A stretch of 64,000 nt of DNA from contig NZ_BMIA01000003.1 in NCBI RefSeq assembly GCF_014641595.1, positions 930,001 to 994,000 on the forward strand, given 5' to 3'. The notes below the pieces were generated by a model. It saw nothing but the letters and a program-made list of their open reading frames with translations. It had not been told where the DNA came from and did not search any database. Positions 27,033 to 36,582 of this stretch are shown here, one piece after another (the first letter of the stretch is position 1; each line of letters starts with the position of its first letter). The DNA comes from Dyadobacter endophyticus. Its GTDB lineage: Bacteria > Bacteroidota > Bacteroidia > Cytophagales > Spirosomataceae. The translations under genes were made by a program, and so were the position numbers.

Positions 27033-30008
27033 ATGACATCCCTGTCTCCAGTATCAGATGCAGATCTGAGTTTGCTTGCACAACGCCTCGAAGGTGATCT
27101 CTTTTATGATAATACCATGCGGACGTTATATGCAACAGATGCGTCCGCCTATCGCGAAATGCCGATTGCCGTGGCGATCCCTAAATCGCTCGGTGATCTC
27201 AAAACGCTCATTTCGTATGCCACTGACAAGAAAGTTTCACTGATCCCCCGCACCGCAGGCACCTCGCTGGCCGGCCAGGTGGTAGGTAACGGTATAATAG
27301 TAGACGTTTCGAAAAATTTCAACAAAATACTTGAAATAAATGCAGAGGAACGCTGGGTACGTGTGCAGCCGGGTGTCGTGCGCGACGAGCTGAACATGGC
27401 CCTCAAACCCTATGGACTGTATTTCGGCCCCGAAACTTCTACCGCAAACCGCGCCATGATCGGCGGAATGGTGGGCAACAATTCCTGCGGCTCCAACTCC
27501 ATCGTATACGGAAGCACGCGGGAGCATTTGCTGGAAGTGAAGGCGATCCTGGCCGACGGCAGTGACGCCGAATTCAAGAATGTGAACAGCAACGATCTGC
27601 AGTCGCTCCTGAACAACGCCCGCCAGAAAAACGGCAGCGCATCGCTTCTGGATAAAATATACCTAAAAACCGACGCTATCCTGAACTCGCCTGAAAACCA
27701 GGCCGAGATCCGGAAAAACTTCCCGAAACCATCCGTAGAACGTCGCAATACAGGCTATGCGCTCGATATGCTGCTGAATATGGCGCCTTATACCACAGGC
27801 ACCGCTTCGGACAGGCCGTTTAATATGTGCAGCCTTATAGCGGGCTCGGAAGGAACATTGTGTTTTCTGACAGAAATTAAAGTCAATCTGGTACCGCTGC
27901 CGCCTAAAACGCAGGGCCTGGTTTGCGTGCATTGCGATACGATTGACGAAGCTCTACGGGCGACCATTCTCACCCTCAAATACGGCCCGCAAGCGGTGGA
28001 GCTCATTGACGAGTACGTGCTGGAATGCGCGGCGACCAACGTCGAACAACGTAAAAATGCTTTTTTTGTCAAGAACAAGCCGGACGGCAAATTTCCCGCG
28101 ATCCTGGTCGTAGATCTTTCGAGAGAGACCAGAGAAGAAGTGGAACAGCTGGCCGCCGATATGGAAAAGGAATTCAGAGCAGCCGGCATCGGTTTCCACT
28201 ACCCGCTGCTTTTCGGGGACGACACCAAAAAAATATGGACACTACGGAAAGCCGGGCTCGGTTTGCTGGGCAATATTCCCGGTGATGAAAAAGCAGTAGC
28301 GGTGATCGAAGACACGGCGATCGACGTGTACGACCAGCCGGAATATATCCGTGAGTTCAACGAAATACTGAAAAAGAATGGGATGTCGGCCGTGCATTAC
28401 GCACACGCAGGCTCGGGCGAACTGCATTTGCGGCCGATTATTAACCTGAAAACCAGCGAGGGACACCGCCAGTTCAGGATGATCGCAGAGGAAATCGCGG
28501 ATCTGGTTAAGAAATACGACGGCTCGCTCTCGGGTGAGCACGGCGACGGCCGTCTGCGCGGGGAATTTATCCCGAAAATGGTCGGCCAGCATAATTATCA
28601 GTTGTTTAAAGACATTAAGAAGGCCTGGGACCCTAACAATATCTTCAATCCGGGCAAGATCGTCGATACCGCGCCGATGGATACGTTCCTGCGCTATGAG
28701 GCGGACCAGAAGACACCTGAATTCAAAACGAATTTCCGCTTCCACGACCAGGATATCCTCCAACACGCCGAGCAATGCAACGGCTCGGGGGACTGCCGGA
28801 AAACGCATTTGAGCGGCGGCACGATGTGCCCGAGCTTCATGGCCACCCGCAATGAAAAGGATACTACCCGCGCCCGCGCGAATATCCTGCGCGAAATGCT
28901 CACGCGCTCGCCCAAGGAAAACCGGTTCGACAACAAGGAGATCAAGGAAGTGTACGACCTATGTCTCGCCTGCAAGGGCTGCAAAGGCGAATGCCCTTCG
29001 AACGTGGATGTGGCGAAGTTGAAAATGGAGTTTTTGCAGCAGTATCACGATGCAAACGGCATTCCGGTACGCTCATGGCTGGTCGGTAATTTCTCAAAAA
29101 TGACAGGTATTGCCAGCTACGTTCCCTGGGCCTACAACCTGATTTTCAAGAACGCGCCGCTCCGCAAGATCGCGAACACCGTCGTAGGTTTCCACCCCGA
29201 ACGTACCATGCCGTTGCTGCACAGCACGACATTGAAAAAATGGTACGATCAGCGGAAGAGAAACGCCCCGAAATCGGAACGGAAAGTATACCTGTTCTGC
29301 GATGAATTTACCAATTACAATGATGTCGAGATTGGTAAAACCGCCATTCTCGCGCTCGAAAAGTTGGGTTATGAGGTTATTATTCCAAATCACGGTCCTT
29401 CCGGGCGGCCGCAGCTTTCGAAAGGCTTGTTAAGGGACGCAAAAAAAATCGCGGAAGAGAATATCCGTCTGTTGAAAGACATTATCTCGCACGATACTCC
29501 GCTGGTAGGCATTGAGCCGTCGGCGATTCTGACATTCCGTGACGAATACCCCGACCTCGTGAGTGACGAATTGGTAGAAGACAGCAAAATGATTGCCCAG
29601 AACGCATTGCAATTCGACGAGTTTATCGCGCGCGAGATCGAGCTGAAAAACATTTCAAGAAACCAGTTTACCAAAGAGAAAAAGCTGATCAAGCTACACG
29701 GACATTGCCAGCAAAAAGCGATTTCGAGTATGATACCGACGAAAAAGATGCTTTCGCTACCCGAGAACTACACCGTACAGCTCATTCCCTCGGGATGCTG
29801 CGGTATGGCGGGCTCATTCGGCTACGAGAAGGAGCATTTTGACATTTCCATGCAGATCGGCGAGCTGGTATTGTTCCCAACCGTTCGCCAGCAGCCGGAA
29901 GAAGTGATCATCGCTGCGCCAGGCACCAGCTGCCGCCACCAGATCCACGACGGAACCGGCCGGAAAGCGCTGCACCCGGCGGAAATCCTTTGGAATGCAT
30001 TGATTTAA
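27033..30008 (+). CDS. FAD-linked oxidase fused to Fe-S (GlcF/CCG) domain, D-lactate/2-hydroxyacid dehydrogenase-like
   Basis: A 991-residue fusion of the type seen in YdiJ-like proteins. An N-terminal PCMH FAD-binding domain (about 20-200; PRTAGTSLAGQ, ETSTANRAMIGGMVGNNSCGS) is followed by an FAD-oxidase C domain (to about 530; GELHLRPIINL, SGEHGDGRLRG, NIFNPGKI). Then come two 4Fe-4S sites (CNGSGDCRK with a later MCPS, and CLACKGCKGECPS) and CCG cysteine-rich repeats (HGHCQQKA, PSGCCGMAGSFGYE). It oxidises a 2-hydroxyacid, probably D-lactate or 2-hydroxyglutarate, and passes electrons to the respiratory chain; the substrate is inferred from the family only. The ATG at 27033 is preferred. 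Confidence 0.9.
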   Translation: MTSLSPVSDADLSLLAQRLEGDLFYDNTMRTLYATDASAYREMPIAVAIPKSLGDLKTLISYATDKKVSLIPRTAGTSLAGQVVGNGIIVDVSKNFNKILEINAEERWVRVQPGVVRDELNMALKPYGLYFGPETSTANRAMIGGMVGNNSCGSNSIVYGSTREHLLEVKAILADGSDAEFKNVNSNDLQSLLNNARQKNGSASLLDKIYLKTDAILNSPENQAEIRKNFPKPSVERRNTGYALDMLLNMAPYTTGTASDRPFNMCSLIAGSEGTLCFLTEIKVNLVPLPPKTQGLVCVHCDTIDEALRATILTLKYGPQAVELIDEYVLECAATNVEQRKNAFFVKNKPDGKFPAILVVDLSRETREEVEQLAADMEKEFRAAGIGFHYPLLFGDDTKKIWTLRKAGLGLLGNIPGDEKAVAVIEDTAIDVYDQPEYIREFNEILKKNGMSAVHYAHAGSGELHLRPIINLKTSEGHRQFRMIAEEIADLVKKYDGSLSGEHGDGRLRGEFIPKMVGQHNYQLFKDIKKAWDPNNIFNPGKIVDTAPMDTFLRYEADQKTPEFKTNFRFHDQDILQHAEQCNGSGDCRKTHLSGGTMCPSFMATRNEKDTTRARANILREMLTRSPKENRFDNKEIKEVYDLCLACKGCKGECPSNVDVAKLKMEFLQQYHDANGIPVRSWLVGNFSKMTGIASYVPWAYNLIFKNAPLRKIANTVVGFHPERTMPLLHSTTLKKWYDQRKRNAPKSERKVYLFCDEFTNYNDVEIGKTAILALEKLGYEVIIPNHGPSGRPQLSKGLLRDAKKIAEENIRLLKDIISHDTPLVGIEPSAILTFRDEYPDLVSDELVEDSKMIAQNALQFDEFIAREIELKNISRNQFTKEKKLIKLHGHCQQKAISSMIPTKKMLSLPENYTVQLIPSGCCGMAGSFGYEKEHFDISMQIGELVLFPTVRQQPEEVIIAAPGTSCRHQIHDGTGRKALHPAEILWNALI

Positions 30009-30026
30009 AAATATTTGAAATACAAG

Positions 30027-30059
30027 AAATGGCCGGCGAAATTCATTTGCCGGCCATTT
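30027..30059 (+). terminator. Terminator between convergent genes
   Basis: The arms aaatggccggc (30027-30037) and gccggccattt (30049-30059) form an 11-bp GC-cored stem with an 11-base loop and a T-rich tail. It lies between the FAD/Fe-S gene and the convergent NAD(P)-binding protein gene. Confidence 0.82.
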
Positions 30060-30063
30060 TCTA

Positions 30064-30696
30064 TTAATTGGATATGAAAGGCGCCTTCCGCAGCCAGGTA
30101 TCATCCGTAAGCTGCCTGATCATAAATGCGGCAATATCCGCCGCGTCGATCTTCGCTCCGGGCGAATCGGTGGCATTTACCTTGATCTCACCACTGACTC
30201 CATTGAATTCAATATAAGGCACCCGCACCATGATCCATTCTGCATTACTTTCCGCCAGTATCGAATAGGATTTCTGACGGTCGTTGTGAATAGCCGGAAA
30301 ATTAGCGCGCATCCACTCGGTCGCTTTCGCTGTTTCCTCACTTTTCCGGTCAGATGGCGTATCCACGTTCAAACCCGCCAGCAGCACAAACCGAGCCGGA
30401 CTGTCTCCTATCGCTTGCAGGATATTGACACTAGCCTGGCTGGCAACCAGTGGCTCACCCTGCCGCTGCCCCACTGTGCTCAGAACGGCGTCACAGCCTT
30501 CCAGCAATGCCCGAACAGCCTCAGGATTGAGTGCATCGCCGTGCACGATCTCTATCTGCGGACTCTGAATCGTAAAACGTTCAGGATGCCTCAACAGCAA
30601 TTTTAACGAATAACCTTTTTCAATTAATTGATTGACAAGATATTGCCCCGTACGACCTCCGCCGCCGATCACAGCTATTTTTTGTAGTTTTTTCAT
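30064..30696 (-). CDS. NAD(P)-binding atypical SDR (NmrA/NAD(P)H-binding type)
   Basis: A 210-residue Rossmann-fold protein with the N-terminal nucleotide loop IGGGGRTGQYLVNQL (about 9-23) and a second conserved block, CDAVLSTVGQRQGEP. This is the pattern of the NAD(P)H-binding family related to NmrA and biliverdin reductase-B-like proteins. It has no YxxxK catalytic site. It is likely a small oxidoreductase or redox sensor. It stands alone on the minus strand. Confidence 0.82.
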   Translation of the reverse strand: MKKLQKIAVIGGGGRTGQYLVNQLIEKGYSLKLLLRHPERFTIQSPQIEIVHGDALNPEAVRALLEGCDAVLSTVGQRQGEPLVASQASVNILQAIGDSPARFVLLAGLNVDTPSDRKSEETAKATEWMRANFPAIHNDRQKSYSILAESNAEWIMVRVPYIEFNGVSGEIKVNATDSPGAKIDAADIAAFMIRQLTDDTWLRKAPFISN

Positions 30697-30753
30697 TTCT
30701 CTCTGATAAAATTCGGATGTAACAAATTATCCCAGGTGAAGAACCCGGAAGAT

Positions 30754-30780
30754 GACAGAAGAGCATCGCTCAATTCTGTC
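30754..30780. other. Branched inverted repeat upstream of the DUF1016 gene
   Basis: gacagaa (30754-30760) pairs with ttctgtc (30774-30780), enclosing a second stem gagc/gctc. The result is an almost continuous 11-bp hairpin in the gap between two divergent genes. It has no T run, so it is not an obvious terminator; it may be a protein-binding site or a relic. Confidence 0.35.
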
Positions 30781-30921
30781 GTGAATTGTTATTTTATCAG
30801 GAGATTTTAATGAGGGTAAAGATAGGTAACCGAACAGTGTTTTTCAAAAAATGTTGTTCTACAAGCTGTTACCAAATGTGAATCCGAACGTCAAAAGGTC
30901 AGAACTTAACTGATCTGACAA

Positions 30922-31743
30922 ATGGATATAGAAGACTCGGAAAGACAATTTATTACCAAAATCAAAGAGAAAATACGCTCGGCACAGTATGAGGCTTTAA
31001 AGACAGTGAATGTCAAACTCATTCAGTTGTATTGGGAAATCGGCAAATCCATCGCAGAAAAACAAAGCGAAAGTTGGGGTAAATCGATCGTTACTTCGCT
31101 TTCCAAAGAGCTGCAAGCGGAGTTCCCAAAATCAGGTGGTTTTCCAACCACCAATATTTGGTATATGGTCCAGTTTTATACTGATTATCACTCAGATACA
31201 AATCTCCAACCACTGGTTGGAGAAATTAGCTGGAGCAAGCATTTGGTCATATTGTCTAAGTGTAAAGTGAGTCATGAAAGGCAGTTTTACATTCTGTCCA
31301 CAAGCAAATACAACTGGTCAAAAAACACGCTGATCCATCAGATCGAGAACAAAGTATTTGAACGGTACCTGCTCAATCAAACCAATTTCGACTATGCCCT
31401 GCCACAGCCTGCAAACAAGCAGGCGCTCCTGGCCGTCAAAGACAATTACACATTCGATTTCCTCGATCTCGCAGAGTTGCATTCCGAATCGGACCTAGAA
31501 CAACAATTGGTGAAAAATATCAGGAAGTTCCTTCTTGAAATGGGAAACAACTACACTTTCGTCGGAAACCAATACCGCATTCAGGTCGGAGAACGGGACT
31601 ATTGGGTGGATATACTTCTCTACCATCGCAGGCTACCCATTGGCGTCGCTACTTACAACACGACAAATCAATTGCCGAAAAAGTATAGGCAACTACTACC
31701 TAGCGTAGAGGAAATTACTGCCAAACTTAGAGATTTCTACTAA
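30922..31743 (+). CDS. DUF1016 (YhcG-type) PDDEXK nuclease-family protein with an internal in-frame deletion
   Basis: The N-terminal ~150 residues match the DUF1016 N-terminal domain (YWEIGKSIAEKQ, LSKELQAEFP, NIWYMVQFY, LSWSKH-like ISWSKHLVIL). The PDDEXK domain begins (FLLEMGNNYTFVGNQYRIQVG, YWVDILLYHRRL) but then jumps directly to the family's terminal segment PIGVATYNTTNQLPKKYRQLLPS. Normally ~75 residues containing the catalytic ELK and core strands separate these. The join is near 31635 and keeps the frame. Length is 273 instead of the usual ~340-370 residues. The Asp of the active site remains but Glu and Lys are gone, so nuclease activity is not expected. Confidence 0.8.
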   Translation: MDIEDSERQFITKIKEKIRSAQYEALKTVNVKLIQLYWEIGKSIAEKQSESWGKSIVTSLSKELQAEFPKSGGFPTTNIWYMVQFYTDYHSDTNLQPLVGEISWSKHLVILSKCKVSHERQFYILSTSKYNWSKNTLIHQIENKVFERYLLNQTNFDYALPQPANKQALLAVKDNYTFDFLDLAELHSESDLEQQLVKNIRKFLLEMGNNYTFVGNQYRIQVGERDYWVDILLYHRRLPIGVATYNTTNQLPKKYRQLLPSVEEITAKLRDFY

Positions 31744-31761
31744 CAAAGGGGCGGAACATCG

Positions 31762-31789
31762 ACTTTTTGGGAATGGATTCCTAAAAAGT
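31762..31789. terminator. Bidirectional terminator-like hairpin
   Basis: The arms actttttgggaat (31762-31774) and attcctaaaaagt (31777-31789) are complementary except for one G/A position, which pairs as a wobble on one strand. The element lies between the convergent DUF1016 and DUF5686 genes and has T and A runs within the arms. Confidence 0.55.
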
Positions 31790-31797
31790 TGGAAACC

Positions 31798-34551
31798 TTA
31801 ATTCTTCCCCCACCCAATATTCATCGTAGTCCCCACCCTAAACCCGGTACTCTTATATTTAAACCCTTCAAAATTATTAACCACCTCCACGCGCAGCGGG
31901 AAGCGAATGCCAATATCCAAGCCGTAGCCCAGCTCAGCATAATTGTCCGAATCCGGCGTGGCGAGGTAATGCAGGAAGAAATTTTCCTTCACACCTAGAA
32001 TACGAAACCAGGGAATCTGGGTTAACAGGAACTGGCGGAGCTCGGTGAGGACATGGGCTTCGAAGAATTCCTTTGAAGTACTGTATTTGTAGTAATCGAG
32101 CATGCGGAAGGTGCCGACGGGATCGCCGAGCTGGAAGAAAAAGCGGTTACCTGCGAAATGCTGGTAGTCGGGAAATTGAACGGCATTTTTGTTCAGGAAT
32201 GAACCAGCCGCCAGCTTGTAACGCAGCTTGCTTCGGATACCGGTTTCGAAACCATGCTGGATGCCGATCTGCACAAAGTCGAAATCCACATCGCTGCCGA
32301 ATGCATTGTGAATTCCTTTGCGATAATTGACCGAGAACTTCGGCGAATCGTCGTCATAATAGGATGTCTTGCCGCTACGCGTACGGTATTTCTGCCAGGG
32401 CTTGTACGAAGCAGCAATACCGACTGTCAGTGCCTGGTGGGCTTGCATCGGCGGAGGCAACACGGCCGCATCGGTCCTATTTTCTGAATTATCAGGGATA
32501 TTGGAAGTAAACTCCCGCCGTTTCCAGTCGATCCATCGGTAGGGCGAGGTCTTTTCGAGATTGGGCAATGCCGAGCGATCGGCGTATTCTATGCTCGCTT
32601 TTATTTCAAAATGCTCATTTTCCTGGCTGTTCTTGAAATCGACCCGCAGGAAATCTTTCTGATATTCTTTGATAAAATTTTGTTCTAGAAACAGGGTCGT
32701 AAGCGTATTCAGCAACGGGTGCATCGGACTTTCACCGTTGAACTGGGCAATGCCCCGCCCACCGGAAATGCTGATCGCATTGCGCCCCCAGCCATAATCG
32801 CCCACGCCTGTCGCAAGCAATTTATTCCTCCCAAACGAATAACGCGTCAGCCCACCTACTGACCACTCCTGACCATTCCTGGCTACACCAGACTTGCCTG
32901 AAGTCTTCTTGCGCCCGCCCAAGTGCCGCAATTTCAGCCCGGCACCATTCAGTACCAATCCTTCTACCGTATTTACCTGCACACCCGGCAACGGCCCGAT
33001 GTAATCCAGCCGGAAAGGGCTTTCCTTGCCCAGGCGGAAATTATGCCCTGTCAGCAAGTCTCCGAAACCAAATTTGCTTCCCTTCTTCAATTTGGTTGTA
33101 TCGCCTTTGCTGGCTTTCAAGCTATCCTTCTGTTTTTCAGATCCTTCATGGGTGATCACCAGACTATCGAGCCGCGTGTAGCTTTTCACCTCGGCCACGG
33201 TAAGCGGGACCGTCCGCAACGAGTCCCAAAAAGCCATCGTCCGCCTGGTAGCCATTGAATCCACCTGCGTTGAATCTTCCCGGCTCATTCTCAAATCAAT
33301 ATCCTCTCCTTTCTTCTCTTTCTCTTTAAGGTCCTGCTTTTCATACTCTTTCATCATTTTCCGCAGGTTTTTGGCCGAAAATTCTTTCTGTTTGCTCACC
33401 ACCTGCTCCATACTCTGTGTCTTGATCTCCCGGCCGGTCAACCGCACTTTCTTGGCCTCCTCGGCGTATTTCTTGTCATCGATCACGACGATATCCGGTT
33501 TGAATGCGGGATTGACCTTCACATTCGTGAACGACTGAGAGATCACGAAATCGCCTTTTCCTTTCAGACCGTAAATGCCTCCCTGCACGTGAAATTGCTG
33601 GTTAACCGGCATCCACACACCCTGCACCGGGCTGTAAACCTGCTTGATATCGAGCCGAAAACCGGTATTGACCGTTTGCAGATCGAGGCTGTAAATGCTC
33701 CATTCGCCCTCGATGATCTGGATTGTGCCACGGTAAACACCCTCGCCCCAGTTGCGCGGCGTGACCTTGATTTTGTTGACTTCAATACCATTCTCGCGGA
33801 ACGCACCCAGGTATTCAAATTTGTAGTAGGCGAATGCACGCGGCGAAAGCGGCGAAACGGCCTTCACAACTTCCGGCTGGTAGAAACTGGCCAGGAGGTA
33901 CATATTCGGATCGGCCATATTCTTGTCCATGCTGCTCCGCGTGGCCACCACCCGCTGTTTGTACACGCTGGGCTGGCGGAACGTCACCTCCGAAACTGTC
34001 TCATTCAGCATGGGTACACCCTTTTTGAAATTGGCCTCCTTTTCCATTTCCTTCAATTCCTTTTTATAAAGGAATTCCATCGGCAGGTCGGTGATCACAA
34101 ACGACGATTTGGAATATACCTTGGCCGTGTAACTGTCCACTTGCAGGAAATGATAGCGGCTTTTGGCAATGGCGCTCCGCATAATGGTGTACGCGGGGTC
34201 TTCGTCCCGGGCGCCGATGCGAACCTCCCCGAGGTTAAGCGCCTGCTCTTCCATCGTGAGGTCGAAGGTTTGCATTTTCTCCTCGACGGTAAAGTTTTTC
34301 TGACCGGTTTTGTAGCCCAGGTATTGGAAGATCACTTCATAATATCCCGGTTTCAGATCGAGCTGGTACTGGCCTTCCTCATTTGAAATAGTACTGACAC
34401 TCGTGCCTTTGACGATAATGGCGGCAAATGGTAGCGGTTCACCTTTTTTTGTTTTAATTAAACCCTTTATCCCGCTTGCCGGTGCCTGCGCAAGAGCTGT
34501 AAAAGAAGTGACAAGGGCCAGGCAAAACGCAAGAAGATACTGTCTAAGCAT
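31798..34551 (-). CDS. DUF5686 outer-membrane protein with carboxypeptidase-regulatory-like N-domain
   Basis: After a signal peptide ending near TALAQ, residues ~25-115 form a CarboxypepD_reg-like beta-sandwich (GLIKTKKGEPLPFAAIIVKGT, FQYLGYKT), the domain that precedes many Bacteroidetes outer-membrane proteins. The remaining ~800 residues match the DUF5686 family (RSAIAKSRYHFLQVDSYTAKVY, SPLSPRAFAYYKFEYLG) and end in barrel-like strands with the terminal GFRVGTTMNIGWGKN-type strand. A lysine/glutamate-rich linker lies around residues 385-420. It is probably an outer-membrane beta-barrel; its biochemical role is unknown. Monocistronic. Confidence 0.87.
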   Translation of the reverse strand: MLRQYLLAFCLALVTSFTALAQAPASGIKGLIKTKKGEPLPFAAIIVKGTSVSTISNEEGQYQLDLKPGYYEVIFQYLGYKTGQKNFTVEEKMQTFDLTMEEQALNLGEVRIGARDEDPAYTIMRSAIAKSRYHFLQVDSYTAKVYSKSSFVITDLPMEFLYKKELKEMEKEANFKKGVPMLNETVSEVTFRQPSVYKQRVVATRSSMDKNMADPNMYLLASFYQPEVVKAVSPLSPRAFAYYKFEYLGAFRENGIEVNKIKVTPRNWGEGVYRGTIQIIEGEWSIYSLDLQTVNTGFRLDIKQVYSPVQGVWMPVNQQFHVQGGIYGLKGKGDFVISQSFTNVKVNPAFKPDIVVIDDKKYAEEAKKVRLTGREIKTQSMEQVVSKQKEFSAKNLRKMMKEYEKQDLKEKEKKGEDIDLRMSREDSTQVDSMATRRTMAFWDSLRTVPLTVAEVKSYTRLDSLVITHEGSEKQKDSLKASKGDTTKLKKGSKFGFGDLLTGHNFRLGKESPFRLDYIGPLPGVQVNTVEGLVLNGAGLKLRHLGGRKKTSGKSGVARNGQEWSVGGLTRYSFGRNKLLATGVGDYGWGRNAISISGGRGIAQFNGESPMHPLLNTLTTLFLEQNFIKEYQKDFLRVDFKNSQENEHFEIKASIEYADRSALPNLEKTSPYRWIDWKRREFTSNIPDNSENRTDAAVLPPPMQAHQALTVGIAASYKPWQKYRTRSGKTSYYDDDSPKFSVNYRKGIHNAFGSDVDFDFVQIGIQHGFETGIRSKLRYKLAAGSFLNKNAVQFPDYQHFAGNRFFFQLGDPVGTFRMLDYYKYSTSKEFFEAHVLTELRQFLLTQIPWFRILGVKENFFLHYLATPDSDNYAELGYGLDIGIRFPLRVEVVNNFEGFKYKSTGFRVGTTMNIGWGKN

Positions 34552-34647
34552 ACGGTTTTGAGCAAGTCGGATGAATGTCTTTGTGTCAGCTAGATGCTTT
34601 TAAAGTTAATCCGGTTGCTTTGAAAAGAAAATCCGCTCATCACATAA

Positions 34648-36558
34648 TTACAAATCCGAAAACTCCCAGGCGCTCTGATAGGCATTCAAACCCTCGGCAT
34701 AGGCTATGAAATTTTCATAAAAGGGCAACACCGAAAGCGTCGCGCTATCGCCGATCACAACGAGTTTCTTACGTGCACGCGTCATGGCCACGTTCATGCG
34801 GCGAATGTCCGAGAGGAAGCCGATCTGCCCTTCGGCATTGCTGCGGGTCATGCTGATGTACACCATATCCCGCTCCTGCCCCTGGAAGCTATCGATCGTA
34901 TTGACGGCTATTTTGTCGAGATAGGGTTTCAGATCGGCCGTATGCGCGAGCTGGTCTTTTAGAATGTTAATCTGCTCTTTATAAGGCGATATAATGGCGA
35001 TGCTCGGGAAATCTTCCCGATTTGGATTAACCGCTGCAAATTCCGCAGCGAGTTGTGTCAAATGCTTGAAAAGGAATACGGCCTCTTCCGGGTTGGTGGA
35101 GCTGGTACCTTCCAGTTTTTCATCAAAACCACACCCGGCGGTATCGATAAATGCCAGCGGCGCCTCGCCGGGGAACAGTACACGGCCCGCTACCGATTCA
35201 TGGGCTTTGAGCTTATCCTCATAAAAAACTTTGGACGAATAACCCATAATCACTTCATTCATACGATACTGCTCTTCCAGCAACACCACCGATTCCGGGT
35301 GTAATGCCACGCATTTTTCAAGCAGCGTAGTGCTCAGTCCACCTTTGGCCGCGTCTTCCGACTTGATCGTCGGAGGCAACTGCAAATGGTCGCCGGCAAA
35401 TACCACTTTCTCTGCTTTCAGGATCGGTATCCAGCACGCCGGTTCCAACGCCTGCCCTGCCTCGTCGATTACAACGGTGCGGTACTTCATATTCCGGACG
35501 GTGAAATGGTTGGAGCCCACGAGCGTAGCCGTCACCACCTGCGTTTTGGTAAGGAGGTCATCGATAATGTACTGCTCCATATTTGCGACGTCCTTCATAA
35601 TGCGGTGCGCCTCATCGAACAATGCTTTCCGCTGGTCGCGCTCGGCTTTCCCGAAATGGCGCTTGTACTTGTGCGCCATGTTTTTGTACTCGTTGGCCTG
35701 CTTTTTCAATGCCTTAATGTCCTTGACACTGGCGTGCAGCGCCATTTTACTATCCAGAGTCAATGCCGACAATCGCTCCGAAACGCGCACCGGGTTCCCG
35801 ACCCGCAGCACATTCAGGCCTTCCTCGCTCAATTTTTCACTGAGCAGATCCACAGCAGTGTTGCTCGGAGCAACTACGAGAACGGGCCTGTTATCTTTTT
35901 TAACCAATGCCTTGACCGCCTGCACCAAAGTAGTGGTCTTACCCGTGCCCGGAGGCCCGTGCACGACCGCGAGCTCCTGCGCGGAAAGGATTTGCTGCAC
36001 GGCACGCTGCTGCGAAGGGTTCAACTTGGGTAAAGTAACAGGGTAAATGTCCTGATCAAATGACGGCGCTTTCTCGCCCGTCAACACTTTGATCAAATGC
36101 CCCTCTTTATCCGACGAACCAAGCGAATCCGCCGCTTTTAATGCCGACTGCATTTCGTCGTAGCTATTGTCATCGAAAAGCAGGTCGATACCCAACTTAC
36201 CGTCGCGCGACCATTCGGGCAGTTCGTCGGTGCGCAATGTGATTTTCAGCCGGTTACCGCCCTGGTGTGAGATTACCCCCTCGACGCGGTCTTTTTTAGG
36301 TTCATGATTACTGAATAAAACCGCCGGCATCCCGAACCGCAACTGATGCGGCAGGTCTTGATGCGTGGTGCGTTCTACTTCCACGGTAAGGTAATCGCCG
36401 CGGCTCATTTCCTGGCCGCGGATCGCGATTGGATACCACGCCAGCCCGCTGGCACGGCGTTCGGAAACAGAAGACCGTTCGATCAATCGCTGGTACGATT
36501 GCTTGTCTTCCTCCCTTTCAACTTTGAGTAATTCGAGTAGTCGCTTGAAGTAATCCAT
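34648..36558 (-). CDS. SF1B DNA/RNA helicase, IGHMBP2/SMUBP-2-like
   Basis: A 636-residue superfamily 1 helicase. Motif I is GPPGTGKTTT, motif II VVIDEAGQALEP, motif III VFAGDHLQLPPT, motif V VNTIDSFQGQERDMVYISMTRSN and motif VI NVAMTRARKKLVVIGD. An N-terminal beta-barrel-like region (about 30-150) matches the 1B insertion/OB part of the IGHMBP2 group. It unwinds nucleic acid 5'-3'. It lies 24 bases before the MFS pump gene on the same strand, so the two may be co-transcribed. Confidence 0.92.
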   Translation of the reverse strand: MDYFKRLLELLKVEREEDKQSYQRLIERSSVSERRASGLAWYPIAIRGQEMSRGDYLTVEVERTTHQDLPHQLRFGMPAVLFSNHEPKKDRVEGVISHQGGNRLKITLRTDELPEWSRDGKLGIDLLFDDNSYDEMQSALKAADSLGSSDKEGHLIKVLTGEKAPSFDQDIYPVTLPKLNPSQQRAVQQILSAQELAVVHGPPGTGKTTTLVQAVKALVKKDNRPVLVVAPSNTAVDLLSEKLSEEGLNVLRVGNPVRVSERLSALTLDSKMALHASVKDIKALKKQANEYKNMAHKYKRHFGKAERDQRKALFDEAHRIMKDVANMEQYIIDDLLTKTQVVTATLVGSNHFTVRNMKYRTVVIDEAGQALEPACWIPILKAEKVVFAGDHLQLPPTIKSEDAAKGGLSTTLLEKCVALHPESVVLLEEQYRMNEVIMGYSSKVFYEDKLKAHESVAGRVLFPGEAPLAFIDTAGCGFDEKLEGTSSTNPEEAVFLFKHLTQLAAEFAAVNPNREDFPSIAIISPYKEQINILKDQLAHTADLKPYLDKIAVNTIDSFQGQERDMVYISMTRSNAEGQIGFLSDIRRMNVAMTRARKKLVVIGDSATLSVLPFYENFIAYAEGLNAYQSAWEFSDL

Positions 36559-36582
36559 TTACAAATTAAATAAACCGGCCGC

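Noticed and set aside
30810..30881. Frame of 23 codons with an AGGAGA site upstream of the DUF1016 gene
   Set aside because: Too short, cysteine/lysine-rich without pattern, and such sites are weak evidence in this phylum.
33589..34386. Plus-strand frame of 265 codons within the DUF5686 gene
   Set aside because: Shadow of the coding strand; no recognisable features.
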